From Gigaspora rosea (taxonomy: Eukaryota > Glomeromycota > Glomeromycetes > Diversisporales > Gigasporaceae): a DNA stretch of 64,000 nt. Numbering within the stretch: position 1 is the stretch's first letter; every line of letters starts with the position of its first letter. The stretch spans positions 8,730-72,729 of the forward strand of contig QKWP01000369.1 in assembly GCA_003550325.1 (NCBI GenBank), read 5' to 3'. The position numbers were made by a program, and so were the translations under genes. Shown here one piece after another: positions 45,984 to 57,563 of the stretch. The notes under the pieces were generated by a model that saw only the letters and a list, made by a program, of their open reading frames with translations, was not told the origin of the DNA and searched no databases.

Positions 45984-46134
45984 GGGGAGTAACAAAAATT
46001 AGATGATTTTTTAGGAGGGGAAGGGGGTAAAAAAAGTTGAAATTATATATAAGAATCTGACTATATATATTAAGAAAGAGGGAAGAGAAATAGGCCTCTG
46101 ATAAAAAATAATCAGATAATTAATGACACTGTCC
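45984..46134. mobile_element. PIF-like MITE in repeat copy 1
   Basis: 151 bp, TTA on both sides (45981-45983, 46135-46137). The other two copies of the 1,008-bp repeat have one TTA/TTG here. Ends GGGGAGTAACAAAAATTAGA and, inverted, GGACAGTGTCATTAATTATC. Confidence 0.88.
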
Positions 46135-46798
46135 TTAATGTCAAATATGTGAGCTTCAGAAGACAATACAACTAAGACATCTAAGTGGTGCTGATTCTTA
46201 TAATACTGTATCTTTTTTTAAAAATTTTTTTTTTAATTCTTTTAATTTTTTTTGATTTAACCTTGCTCAAATTATTTTTTTTATATAACTTACTGAGTTT
46301 TCGCTCAAATCACTTACTGAACCTTCGCTCAAGTTACTTACTAAACCTTCGCTCAAATTACTTATTAAATCTTTATTAAGTATATCTTACTAAATCTTTG
46401 CTAAATTATGACTTTGCTCAAAATATTCTTTTATATAACTTACTAAACTATCATTCAAATTATTTTTTAAAATCTGTAGATATTGAGAATGCTAATTGAT
46501 ATATAACACTAGTAAGAATTGATATTACAGTATTTTAATGAAATAGAATTGAAAAGTATGAACATAAGGCATTTATCTATTCTCAAAAATCAGTAATGAT
46601 AGTAGAGGACCCCGAAGAATATATATAATACTAAGATCTGATTTTGTATAGACTTATTATATAATTTTTTGATATGTCATATATTTAGATTTGTATATCC
46701 AACTGGTAATTTTTTAAAAAGTCAGATGTTTATTTGTATAACAAAGACGATTTTTATAACAAGTTGTATCTTTATTTGTATAACGATACTACAGTATA

Positions 46799-48858
46799 CA
46801 GTGTTGGGTACAGTCCTAAGTCCAGTTTTAAAAACTGGACTGGACTGGACTGTTCCACTGGAACTAGTTCCAGTTCCAGTCCAGTCCAGTTTTCACGTGA
46901 TTTGTCTAAAAATTTTTATTGGCCATAGGCTTTATATAATTTGTACATACATATATGCTGATTGCTGAATAGCAATATATAACTATGATTCCAAAAATTC
47001 AAAATTTAATAGTTTAGCTTTACAAAAGCCTTCTATTTTTATCTTATTCCAGAGAAATTACTGCCAGAAAGCTTGTACTACTAGTACCCGTTGGGAACTT
47101 TAACTTTTATGGGTCTACAAATCTATATAGGTATTAACAAAACTACAAATTTTATTATATAACTTACTACACATTAATAGTATCATGGGAATATATATAA
47201 AATTAGTGATTCTGGCCGATATGACAAAGTCGGCTAAGCCAAAAATTTTCAGCTTAGCTGGTCGATTTTTTCAAAATCGGCTAATCGATTTTTATTTCCC
47301 CAAAAATAGAAAATATAATTTACACGTATTACGCACAAAAGACATTTTTTATAGTGATCGTCATGCACTATAATCGAGAAAAAAAACCTGTTAAAGCGAT
47401 GCTTGGTTAAACAATTCTCATACAATAGTACTATAAGATGCACATCGTAATATTTAAATGCGTTTAAATGCACATGATACTATGTTGTAGAAAATAACAA
47501 TTTGCACGAGTTAACCTGGGTCGCATGGCCGAATGCCATGTGACACGAGTTAAACCACGCAAATTTAGTTATTTATACAATCCCTATATTATTGTACGGG
47601 AACAACCCGTGCGTCACCTTCACCTCAATAAAAACAATAAAATAATTAAATCGGGATACTTTCAATATTAAAGTGTTCCGATTTAGTTTTATTTTTTAAA
47701 CATGTGCTAATAAATGAGTAAAAAAAGTACAGATTGTTACATAAGACCCATACAATAAGTAATGTTTATGAACATTTGATCGAATTCGCAAATCAAAATA
47801 ACACTCAGGCCATTCATTATTGTAATATAGATTCCCTTATTCATGTTTTTATTATTGCAATTGTCATATGTGCGAACTTTTTTTCTACAAAAAAACATTT
47901 TATTGTATGCACATATTTACATGACATTTTCATTCACCACACGTGCAAACGCAATATTAATTAATAAAGCTCTATGAGTTATATAGTCAGTATTCACATG
48001 CTAATAGTCTAATTAGAAAATCAGCTAAGCCAGCTAAGCCGATCAAAATTTATCGGCTTAGCCTAGCCGATAAATTTTGATCGGCCAGAATCACTATATA
48101 AAATATTAAGATTAAAGATGACTTGAGATTGTGCACAAGCACTAAGATTAATTAAAGTAATCTTTATAGTGATTTTACTAAAGATTTATAGTGTAAAATA
48201 TAATAATGAATTTAGTTAACTGGCAAACTACTTTTAGTATTAATTAATTGTTTTCATTTAATCACAGTAACTACTCAATTAATCACTCTGCTTGCTCATC
48301 TAAGTAATTGTATGTTATATACAAAAAGTTTATTTGGATTGACCAGTTTTCATATTATAAATTATTTATTAATTAATAAAATAAAACTTGTATAAATACA
48401 AAATTTAGATATTAACACTCAAAATAGCAATTTAGTTAAATACTTAATTATACTAAATAAGAAAAATGAAGCTTATATAAAAGCAAAATTTAAGTACTAA
48501 ACAATTACAATACTAATTTAGTTAGATGTTTAATTATATTAAAAAAAAGTTAACAGTTAATATATTGATATTTTAAATTATTTATGATAAGATCAAAACT
48601 TGTATAGTAGCAAAATTTAGAGTATAGTAGCAAAATTTAGATGCTATTAAATAATAAATACAAGTTAATATATTTGTATAGTTAGACAAATCTTATACAA
48701 TATATAAATATAGTTATAAAAATTTTATAAAATATAATTTATTTTTATTCGTATATACATATTTATTATTTAGGTCCAGTTCCAGTAAGTACTGGAACTT
48801 GGACTGGACTGGTCCAGTCCAGTAGTGGTCCACTGGACCAGTCCAGGGGCCAACACTG
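46799..48858. mobile_element. hAT-like element with CCAGTCCAG motifs
   Basis: 2,060 bp. Ends CAGTGTTGGGTAC and, inverted, CAGTGTTGGCCCC; CAGxG tips are hAT-like. Flanks ACAGTATA and ACTGTATA, 8 bp with one mismatch. Subterminal zones are packed with GGACTGGACTGG and CCAGTTCCAG. Another hAT-like element is nested inside. The rest is noncoding. Confidence 0.85.
47204..48096. mobile_element. hAT-like element with CGGCTAAGCC motifs
   Basis: 893 bp. Ends TAGTGATTCTGGCCGAT and, inverted, TAGTGATTCTGGCCGATC. Perfect 8-bp duplication TATAAAAT (47196-47203, 48097-48104). Both ends carry several CGGCTAAGCC-type words. The centre includes GAGTTAACCTGGGTCGCATGG at 47508 but no frame I can support. Confidence 0.88.
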
Positions 48859-48979
48859 ACTGTATACATAGTAAAAAATTTGTTATTTATACAATATATA
48901 GCATTTATACGGTATATGGCATTTATATAGCATACAACTGCCGGTAAGAACACAAGAAAAAAATCAATAAACAAAACAA

Positions 48980-49560
48980 ACTAATTAATAAATAAAAAAT
49001 AAATAAAAGTAAACAAAGCACATTTTTTTTATTCTGTAATGATTTTTTTTATTTAACTTAACAATATTTTTATTAAACGATATTTTTTTTATTAACAATT
49101 TTATACGTTTTTTTTTATTTATTAAATTATTTTTTTTATTTAAATTATTTTTTTAAAATTATTTTTTTTATTTAAATTATTATTTTTTTTGATTCTGTAT
49201 TTACTTTTTTTTTTTTNTTTTTAATTTTTTTTTAATTTTTTTAATTTTTTTTTAATTTTTTTTAAGTTTTTTTTTAATTTTTTTTTTAATTTTTTTAATT
49301 GTTTTTTATTGTTTTAGTTTTTTTTTAATTTTTTTATCAATTTTTTTCTTAAAATTTTTTTTTATTATTATTTTTTTTTATTTATCTTTAAAATTTTAGT
49401 CGCTCTTTTCTATTTATTTTTAAATTATTATATTTTTAATTTATTTTTAATTTATTTTTTAATAATTTTTTTACTGTTTTTTTATAAATTTTTATTTTTT
49501 TATTTAAATTTTTATTTTTTTATTTAAAAATTTTTTTTTATTCTGTATACGATTTTTTTT
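48980..49560. repeat. T-rich low-complexity tract
   Basis: Almost only TTTTTTAATT and TTTATT words, with one undetermined base at 49217. Expect assembly error here. Confidence 0.9.
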
Positions 49561-49889
49561 ATTCTTATTATATTATTATTACGGTATTATTTAATCTGGA
49601 TCTAGATCTAAATTAGATCTAGATCACTTTTTCCATGATAAGATAAGTACAGTACTATATAAAAATTTTTTTTAATTGGTTTTTATTTTTTATTTAACTT
49701 TTTTGAACTTTTTTCATTAGAACGTGGTAGTAGAGATTAAAAATAGAGATCTATGATCCTTACCAACTACCGTCCTTACTTTGTAAGATTAGGAGTTTGA
49801 CAGAGATTAAATGGTTCTTACTGGTATGTTTTTTTTGTTTCTTCTTTTTTTTGGTTTTTTTTTAAATTAGTACTAACATTTATATTCGG

Positions 49890-50330
49890 GTTTATATATT
49901 TGTCGTTAGTTTCGTCTATTTGCGTTTCCCAGAGTTTCTGCGTCGTTGGTGTCGTCTCTTTTGCTATTGGCATGTTACCTGGAGCTTTTTCGTCAGTGGT
50001 GTTGTCTCATTGTCTATTTTTATATTCTTTTGTTGCCGGTATATTACTGTCGTTGGTGGAAACACTTTTATTGCTGGTGCATTACCTGGGCATTCGAGTT
50101 TCTCTTTTGTACAGTGAAGTATCAATTCTTTTTTTTTTTGTTTCAATGTTTTATTCGTGCAGTACTAATTCTTTTCAGGCTCAGAATAGGTAACTATTGC
50201 GTCTTGCTTTTTTGGTGCATTACTGGATATGTTCATCGTTGGTGCCGAGTTTGTGATGCTGTATTTGGCATTTTTTTCATTGTTTCAGTATTTAGTGGAT
50301 AGGAAAGTTAGAGAGGTTAGATTATATTAG
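49890..50330 (+). repeat. G/T-rich repeat block, open in three frames
   Basis: The words GTTGGTGTCGTC, GGTGCATTACTGG and GCATGTTACCTGG recur at irregular spacing. All three plus frames are open for 60-118 codons, as expected of a stop-poor composition; the proteins have only Cys/Phe/Leu-rich strings. I treat it as repeat, not gene. Confidence 0.5.
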
Positions 50331-52387
50331 ATGTTTAGATAAAAGGATAATGTCTCTACAGTGTCTCTACAGCGTTTTTTGGTGTCTTTATGGTGTTTAT
50401 GTAGTGTTTTTATGGTGTTTGTGTATGGTATCTTTTGTAATATATTTTGTAGTTTTTTTTTTAATTAATAAAAATATATTATTTTTTATTATTTTTCTGA
50501 AATTTATAATTGACCAATATTAAGTATTTGTAATAAATTATTTTATTAATAAAAATATATGAATATTCAAATGTATTCTTTTAATATATAAAAATTTAGC
50601 TAATATTTAATATTTAGGTGAGCATATAGTAATTTATTATTATTCGCTTTTGGTTATTTTTTACAAACTGCACAGATGATTGAATTGTTAATTGTTAAAA
50701 ATCTGCGCAGAAAATTAAAAAAAATTTCTTTAATGATCGCCAGCAGGTCTGCATTAATTTTATATAAACTCAAATCTGAAATTGTATAATTTATAGTAAA
50801 ATTTGAACTTATATGATAATTTTGTATAAAGCTTTTAATAAAATTAAGTATATAAAGTTATATTAAAATTTTGAGTTTGGATCTGAGTTATATCAGAGTT
50901 CATCGGGTCCTGATAGTAGAGCGTTTAGTCAAAAACTTGGTATCAAGCATGTGATCTCAGAAAATAGATGATTGAAAATAAGAATATCGACAACAGTATT
51001 AAAGAATTTCAACTTAAAACCAATTCTTACAAAAAAATAATCGAATAGATCCTTTTAATAAATAGATAATGTTCAAATAATTAATAGATTTTCAGCAATC
51101 TTGCTAATAGAAAATATTCTGTGAATAGCAATGAACAGAAAAATGAATACATATAGCCATGCATGGCGTCATATAAAGTGGAGCTTAAAACATTAAATCA
51201 ATTACAAAATTTACTAGAAATGTTAAAAGAAGTAAGGTTTTAAATTATTATTATACTATAATTCTTATTTATATAACTTAATATTTAATAAATTTATAGA
51301 CAATGAGTAGTTAAATAATAAAAACCTTAAAGTATATGGACTAACCCAAAATACTACAACAAACAAATTTATGACAGTACTTGATGAATTTGGTTTTATA
51401 AGAAAACGTGCGAATAGAAAATGTGCAAATTGCAACTGACATAGCATATCTAATGCTTAGTATCAAACATGTGAGCTTCAAAAAAACAATATAAATGAAA
51501 TATCTAAAGTAGTGCTAACTCTTATAATACCGTATTTTTTTTTAAAAAATTTTTTTTTAATTTTTTTAATTTTTTTTTCGATTTAACCTTGCTTAAATTA
51601 TTTTTTTTATATAACTTACTGAGTTTTCACTCAAATTACTTACTAAACCTTTGTTCAAGTTACTTACTAAACCTTTGCTCAAATTACTTATTAAATCTTC
51701 ATTTAAATATATCTTACTAAATCTTTGCTAAATTACGACTTGCTCAAAATATTCTTTTATATAATAATTTACTAACTATCATTTTAAAATTTGCGATATA
51801 GAGAATGCTAATGAATATATAACCCTAGTAAGAATTGATATTATTTTAATGGAATAGAGATTGAAAAATATAAACGTAAGGCACTTATCTATTCTCAAAA
51901 ATCATTAGAGATAAGTAATGATAATGGAATATATGATACAAGATGTCAGAAACTTGGTATTAAGCATGTGACCTTAAAAAATGTTGAGTGGTAATAAGAA
52001 TATCGACAACTGCATTAAAGAATATAAAAAAAATAATCGAATGGATCCTTTTAATGGATTAGATAATATTCAAATGATTAGATTTTAGCAATCTGGCTAG
52101 ATCGAAAACGATCTGTAAATAGTAATGAACTAAAAATGAATACACATAGTTACAAATGATATCATATAAAGTGGAGCTTAAAACATTAACTTAATTACAA
52201 AATTTACTAAAAACGTTAAAAAAAGAAGTAAGATTTTAAATTATTATTATATTGTATAATTATTTTAATTCTTATTTATATAACTATATTATTTAATAAG
52301 TTTATAGATGATAAGCAGCTAAATAATAGAAATCTTAAAGTATATAGACTATACATGTTGGCAAAATTAAAAAACTTTAAAATACCA

Positions 52388-52572
52388 CCCAAATCCCAAA
52401 TCCCAAATCCCATATCCCAAATCCTATTTCCCAAATCCCTCCCAAATCCCAAATCCCAAATCCCACTCAAATCCCAAATCCCACCCAAATCCCAAATCCC
52501 AATCCCACACCCAAATCCCAAATCCCAATCCCAATCCCAAATCCCAAATCCCATCCCAAATCCAAAATCCAA
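52388..52572 (+). repeat. CCCAAAT tandem array
   Basis: About 25 imperfect units of CCCAAAT and CCCAAT. The inverse GGGATTT array lies at 53358-53426. Frames through either are composition artefacts. Confidence 0.9.
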
Positions 52573-52595
52573 TAACAAATTTTGAAAAACAAATA

Positions 52596-52655
<60 letters not shown>

Positions 52656-52712
52656 TAATAATACTATCATAAAAATGCATTTGCTAGAAATCGGCAACTG
52701 ATATTGTAGATC

Positions 52713-52860
52713 AAAAAAAAAAAAAAAAGCACTAAAAAATTGCTTGATTATTTGTGATTTCTGATTTTTTAAAACTACTCCGATATGAAATTATCATATC
52801 AGAGTTTTTAAGAATCAGAAATCACAATAGAGCAATTTCTTAGTGATTTCTTTTTTTGAT
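52713..52860. repeat. Hairpin with ~65-bp arms
   Basis: AATTGCTTGATTATTTGTGATTTC on the left (shortened here) matches the right arm AAATCACAATAGAGCAATTT. The centre is ATATGAAATTATCATAT. It lies inside the CCCAAAT element; perhaps a nested foldback. Confidence 0.65.
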
Positions 52861-53700
52861 TTACAAATTTCACAAAATTTTGCAAGCCACAATATTATTA
52901 TGATTTTTTGATTTTTTGCTTTTTATTTGCAATTTTTTTTATTTAATTTAAATACAATTATTATTTTTTATTTATGTAATTTAAATACGATTAATATGAT
53001 TATTTTAAATACGGTTATGTTGAATATGATTATTTTTTTAAATTATTTTTATTTTATTTTATATTTAACTATTTATATATTTATTTAATTTTTTGATATT
53101 GCATAAAAAGTAGGGCAGTTTTTCTGAACCAGAGCTTATACGTCACCCAACTAATTCAGGAGTCTACTATGATTACCATTTAGCACTACCTATAATATCT
53201 CTACAAAATAATGCGTACGTACGTATATACGCAAAATAGAACGCCAAAAAATCCAAACTTACTTTTTTTGGTAGCTTTAAATATATGACATGTAGCTTTT
53301 GTATCACTATGTGGCTTCGCTCCAGACAATTTTAAATGATCATCATGTGAATTTAGATTTGGGATGGGATTTGGGATTTGGCCGGGTTTGGGATTTGAAA
53401 GGGATTTGGGATTTGGGATGGGATTTGGTATTTGTTTATTTTTGCTATATGGGATTTTCAAGTATGGCCGGACGATCCCATTTGTCCGGGTTTGTTCATG
53501 GACAAATCCCAAATCCCATGAGTTTTGTCGGCAAGTATAATATAGACTAACCCAAAACATCACAACGAACAAATATATGATAGTACTTGATGAAGTTGGT
53601 TTCATAAGAAAATATGCAAATAGAAAATATGCAAATTGTAACTAACATAGCATATCTAATGCTTGGTATCAAACATGTGAGCGTCAGAAGACAATACAAG

Positions 53701-54823
53701 TAGGGTGCGGGACGGGCCAGGCCAGGCCGGGCCTGCTTTGACCCGAAACTCAGGCCGAAAATTATTTGTAAGCCCGAGCCTGGCCCGTGAAAAAAAAAAG
53801 CCCGTGAAATAAACCGGGCCAGGCCCTTTTTAAAACTATACCCGACCCGGCCCGGCCCGCAGATTTATGCATTACTAAAATTTTTTACTTACATAATTCC
53901 TGGAATAAGTAGCTGCGCAACGCAGTTGCGCGAAACCAGGAACTGGGAAGTAAAAATTAGATTAATTATTGATCCAAGATTTATAACTAAGTGCAATATA
54001 TATGCATTTAGTGTTAATTTATACTATTAAGGTGTTTCGAAAATAAAGATTGTAAATCTTAATATGATCTTCCTTATTATAAATTGTTAAACGATACTGC
54101 TTTTTTTATCGTAATATATCTAAAATTTCACATCGACTAAGAGACTTATAAACAAATACTCAACTTGTACAAATAAGGCTATTACTAGAATTCTGGATAA
54201 AGAAATTGACGAACTATTTGAAGTAATACAAGTATAGAACTGGATCGATATTTTACTATACGTGAAAGAATAATTAAATCTAAGGATTTTTTTCAAGTAA
54301 GTTATATCGTATAGTAAAATATCGATCCAGTTCTATACTTGTATTACTTCAATAGTTCGTCAATTTCTTTATCCAGAACTCTAGTAATAGCCTTATTTGT
54401 GCAAGTTGAGTATTCGTTTATAAGTCTCTTAGTTGATGCAACATTTTAAACATATTATGATAAAAAAAGCAGTATCGATTACAATTTATAATAGTTATAA
54501 ATCTTGGATCAATAATTAATCTAATTTCTACTTCCCCGTTCCTGGTTTTGTGCAACTGTGTTGTGCAGCTACTTATTGATATATGCTCATTTGAATGCTC
54601 TTATAATACTATGAAGTTAGGTTATGATTTTGACTATAAGTTTACCGGGTATTATCGGGCCTAATCAGGCTTTCTTATAAAGCTTGAACCCAGCCCGATA
54701 TTTAACAGGCTCGATCTGTGTATGGCCCGAATAATAGCAGCTCAAAAATTAAAGTCCGAATTGAACCAAAGCCCAGCCCGGCCCGCAAGTTTCCGGGCTA
54801 AGCCCGGCCCGTCCCGCACCCTA
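53701..54823. mobile_element. hAT-like element with GGCCCG motifs
   Basis: 1,123 bp. Ends TAGGGTGCGGGACGGGCC and, inverted, TAGGGTGCGGGACGGGCC. Perfect 8-bp duplication AATACAAG (53693-53700, 54824-54831). Subterminal zones are dense in GGCCCG and CCGGGC, sharply GC-rich in an AT-rich setting. A foldback (53908-54573) fills the centre. No transposase. Confidence 0.92.
53908..54573. mobile_element. Foldback with ~310-bp arms, TA target
   Basis: 666 bp. Ends AGTAGCTGCGCAAC and, inverted, AGTAGCTGCACAAC, with TA on both sides (53906-53907, 54574-54575). Arms pair nearly throughout (for example GATCGATATTTTACTATACG and its complement), loop near 54265-54305. Noncoding. Confidence 0.85.
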
Positions 54824-54934
54824 AATACAAGGGAGATGTCTAAAGCATACTAATTCTTATTACTGTATTGGTATATATTTTATCAAATTAACTTTTAAGG
54901 TTAGAATCATTTTAGATAATAATTTAAGAATTTT

Positions 54935-55285
54935 ACTAAAATGCACCTATGGTGTTTTACACTATGTTATACAAAACTATTAGAATAGCCAATCAAAAGT
55001 TAAGATCAGGTGTAACAAAAAATTTCGTATTTTTTTTAAAAAAAACATTCATATCGCAAAATTTTGCTTATAAAACCACCTTTGGGGCTTTAATAAAAAA
55101 AATTACTTGCTAAATTTTGTATATACTAATACTCTAATAAAATTCCAGGCTTTACCCTAACCCTAAAGTAATTAAAATTTATTTTTGGTTTTGTAAAAAT
55201 TTACTTTTTTGTTTTTGTTATACAGATTTGCAATCTAATTTATCTATAGTGGTAAAACACCATAAGTGTGTTTTATAATAATTGA
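54935..55285. mobile_element. Foldback MITE
   Basis: ACCTATGGTGTTTTACACTAT on the left, and inverted on the right ACTTATGGTGTTTTACCACT. Between them lies AT-rich noncoding DNA with ACCCTAACCCTAA at 55153. End points approximate. Confidence 0.6.
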
Positions 55286-55310
55286 TAATTTAAAAATGTG
55301 AACTATTTTT

Positions 55311-56541
55311 TATACCCCCAAATTTATTATTCGTACCCCCTGCAGATTTAACTTTTTTAAAACTTTGAGCAAAGATATCTTAATAACGATCAGACCAAAT
55401 CCAACAAACCTTTTTCTTTAAATTTTATAGGTTTGTAAAATTCAAACAAAAAAAAGTTCATTGAATTTGGCTTAGTAGTTGCAAAGATATCATTGCTCAA
55501 AGTTTGAAAAAAATCAAAATGTCTATCAAAACAAACTATGCAAGATTTACTTTCAACTTTGAGCAAAGATATCTTAGTAACTACTAGGCAAAATTTAATG
55601 AACTTTTTTTTGTTTGAATTGTATAAATATATAGAATTCAAATAAAAAATTTTTATTAAATTTGACTTAATAGTTACTGGGTTATCTTCGCTCAAAGTTT
55701 TAAAAAAATTCAAAACATATATTAAAACAAAAGCTGTGCCAAAATTTTTCTAAACTTTGAATGAAAATATCTTAGCAACCATCCAACCAAATTCAATGAA
55801 CTTTTTTTTGTTTGAATTGTATAAATCTATAGAATTCAAATTAAAAAAAATATTAAATTTGACTTAATAGTTACTGGGTTATCTTTACTCAAAGTTTTAA
55901 AAAATTCAAAATGTATATTAAAACAAAAGCTGCGCCAAAATTTTTTCTAAACTTTGAGTGAAAATATCTTAGCAATTATAAAACCAAATTCAATGAACTT
56001 TTTTTTTTGAATTATATAAATCTATAGAATTCAAATAAAAAAAAATTATTAAATTTGGCTTAATAGTTACTAGGTTATCTTTGCTCAAAATTTTAAAAAA
56101 ATTCAAAACATATATCAAAACAAAAGCTGCGCCAAAATTTTTTCTAAATTTTGAATAAAAATATCTTAGCAACCATCAAACCAAATTCAATAAACTTTTT
56201 TTTATTTGAATTCTATAGATTTATAGAATTAAAATAAAAAAGTATTCATTGAATTTAGTTTGATAGTTGCTAAGATATTTCATTCAAATTTTAGAAAAGC
56301 TTTGGTGCAGCTTTTGTTTTAATATACGTTTTGAATTTTTTTTAAAATTTGAAAAGATCTCTGTGAATTCTTAACCCAAATTGGTTGAATTTTTTTTTTT
56401 TTTGATTTTTACAAACCTATAGAATTTAAAAGAAAAGGTTTGTTGGATTTGGTCTAGTCGTTATTAAGATATCTTTGCTCAAAGTTTTAAAAAAAGTTAA
56501 ATCTGCAGGGGGTACGAATAATAAATTTGGGGGTATAAAAA
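55311..56541. mobile_element. Long TIR element with 197-bp tandem core
   Basis: Ends TATACCCCCAAATTTATTAT and its inverse at 56541; identical for over 60 bp. Inside, ATATCTTAG landmarks recur at 55569, 55767, 55964 and 56161 (198, 197, 197 bp). Open minus-strand frames of 60-107 codons repeat with the unit and are not genes. Target duplication hidden because the flanks are also palindromic. Confidence 0.8.
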
Positions 56542-57284
56542 ATAACCACCTTTAAAAAGTAATTCGTGATCCGCCTAAGAACCAGTGAAAAAACATAATA
56601 AATAGTGGGGATATGTTTACTATGTATTTTTTGCCTTTTTTGGAATCTGGAATTTCCCAAAGGACAAACCAATTTTCTACTAAGCAAATATCTCTTTTGC
56701 ATTAAATAAAAGTTGTAGAAGAGAAAATTTTGGTTATAATGGCAGTTAAATCATTAAAATCGTGGCCCAGTGGATCGTGAGATATGAGCATTTTTGCCTT
56801 TGCGATTATATATTTACTTTTTTGTTTATACCATATAGTAGGGGTCTTAGCTGGGTCAGATCAAACCCGGGTCGGGTCGGACGCAGGGTCAGAAAAAACC
56901 CAGGTCGGGTCAGAAAAAACCTGGGTCGGGTCAGACCCGGGTTAATGATGGGTGACGCATGACGAAACCATTTCACTGCAAAAATAAATAAATAATTAAT
57001 TAATTTATTATTAAAGTATTTATCTGATAAAAAGAACTTCGTATGTACGTACGATTTTTATAGGCAAAATTCTCATGATCTAGTGATCGTATCTGCATCA
57101 TTTTAAAGTATGTATGCAGCGAGGAATTACCAGGAATGAAAGTGTATAGTTTTACTGGCATCTAAATCGAAGGCAAAATCTTAAAGCTGATTGGTGTACA
57201 TTTTTCTCATGATCATTACCTGTTTTATATAGTATAAAATTCCTAATTTTAGAGAGAGGTTAAAGCAAAATGAAATTTAGTTAG

Positions 57285-57563
57285 GAGGTTTATATATTTA
57301 TATATCCGAAAAACCCTGAATCTGCTATTACGGGAGATAAACCAACTAACTGGGAAAATTTATTATTGCCAAAGGCAGAAAAAAGACTTGTTATTACTAA
57401 TTATCAGCCTGAAAAATAACTGCCAAAATTTCACCCGAAATTCTAAGAATGCGGCGGTTTATACAGCATGTAGATCTTGTATTAACCTCCACTCTAACAC
57501 TTATATTGCTTCCGCTAGGATCATCGTAAAAAAAGATAAAGCCAGGACATTATCTGATATTTA
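57285..57563 (+). pseudogene. Unrecognised coding relic
   Basis: One frame (57285-57419) reads IYPKNPESAITGDKP and LPKAEKRLVITNYQPEK; after a frame change another (57424-57564) reads NFTRNSKNAAVYTACRSCIN. It overlaps the end of the minus-strand frame at 57561. Both look protein-like and could be one shifted gene. The CRSC motif is short of any named domain. Confidence 0.35.

Larger units (their letters stand above)
46606..50911. mobile_element. hAT-like element, 4.3 kb, with nested elements
   Basis: Perfect 8-bp duplication GATAGTAG (46598-46605, 50912-50919). Ends AGGACCCCGAAGAAT and, inverted, AGGACCCGATGAA. Copy 2 of the 1,008-bp repeat has no insert at this point. Holds a nested 2.1 kb hAT-like element, a long T-rich tract (48980-49560) and a G/T-rich block (49890-50330). 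No transposase is readable, so it is non-autonomous or gutted. Confidence 0.8.
52351..53540. mobile_element. hAT-like element with CCCAAAT arrays
   Basis: 1,190 bp. Ends ATACATGTTGGCAAAAT and, inverted, TTATACTTGCCGACAAAAC. Perfect 8-bp duplication TATAGACT (52343-52350, 53541-53548). The unbroken site is seen in repeat copy 1/2 near 51333. Long arms are built of CCCAAAT units, read as GGGATTT on the right. Contains a ~50-nt poly(A) and a hairpin. Larger relative of 43565-43805. Confidence 0.9.
45940..54890 (+). repeat. Three tandem copies of a 1,008-bp repeat
   Basis: The landmark CATATCTAATGCTT occurs at 45969, 51445 and 53651. After subtracting insertions with their duplications (45984-46134, 46606-50911, 52351-53540) both intervals are 1,008 bp. 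Copy 1 is 45940-46605 plus 50912-51444; copy 2 is 51445-52350 plus 53541-53650; copy 3 starts at 53651, is opened by 53701-54823 and fades near 54890. The unit includes ACTTACTAAACCTTYGCTCAA repeats and a CATATAAAGTGGAGCTTAAAAC block. No frame is conserved; it looks like satellite or a decayed element. Confidence 0.85.

Noticed and set aside
49217..49217. Undetermined base
   Set aside because: Sequencing or assembly ambiguity in a T-rich tract, not biology.
49900..50302. Overlapping open frames of 65-118 codons
   Set aside because: Three frames are open at once in a G/T-rich, stop-poor repeat; the products are Cys/Phe/Leu strings.
52276..52697. Long minus-strand frames with poly-Phe and WDLGFG repeats
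   Set aside because: They are translations of the poly(A) tract and the CCCAAAT array.
53201..53605. 134-codon minus frame and 83-codon plus frame
   Set aside because: They cross the inverted GGGATTT array and the element border, with no conserved residues.
55390..56172. Open frames repeating NFFKTLS-like words
   Set aside because: They repeat with the 197-bp tandem unit; a by-product of its period.
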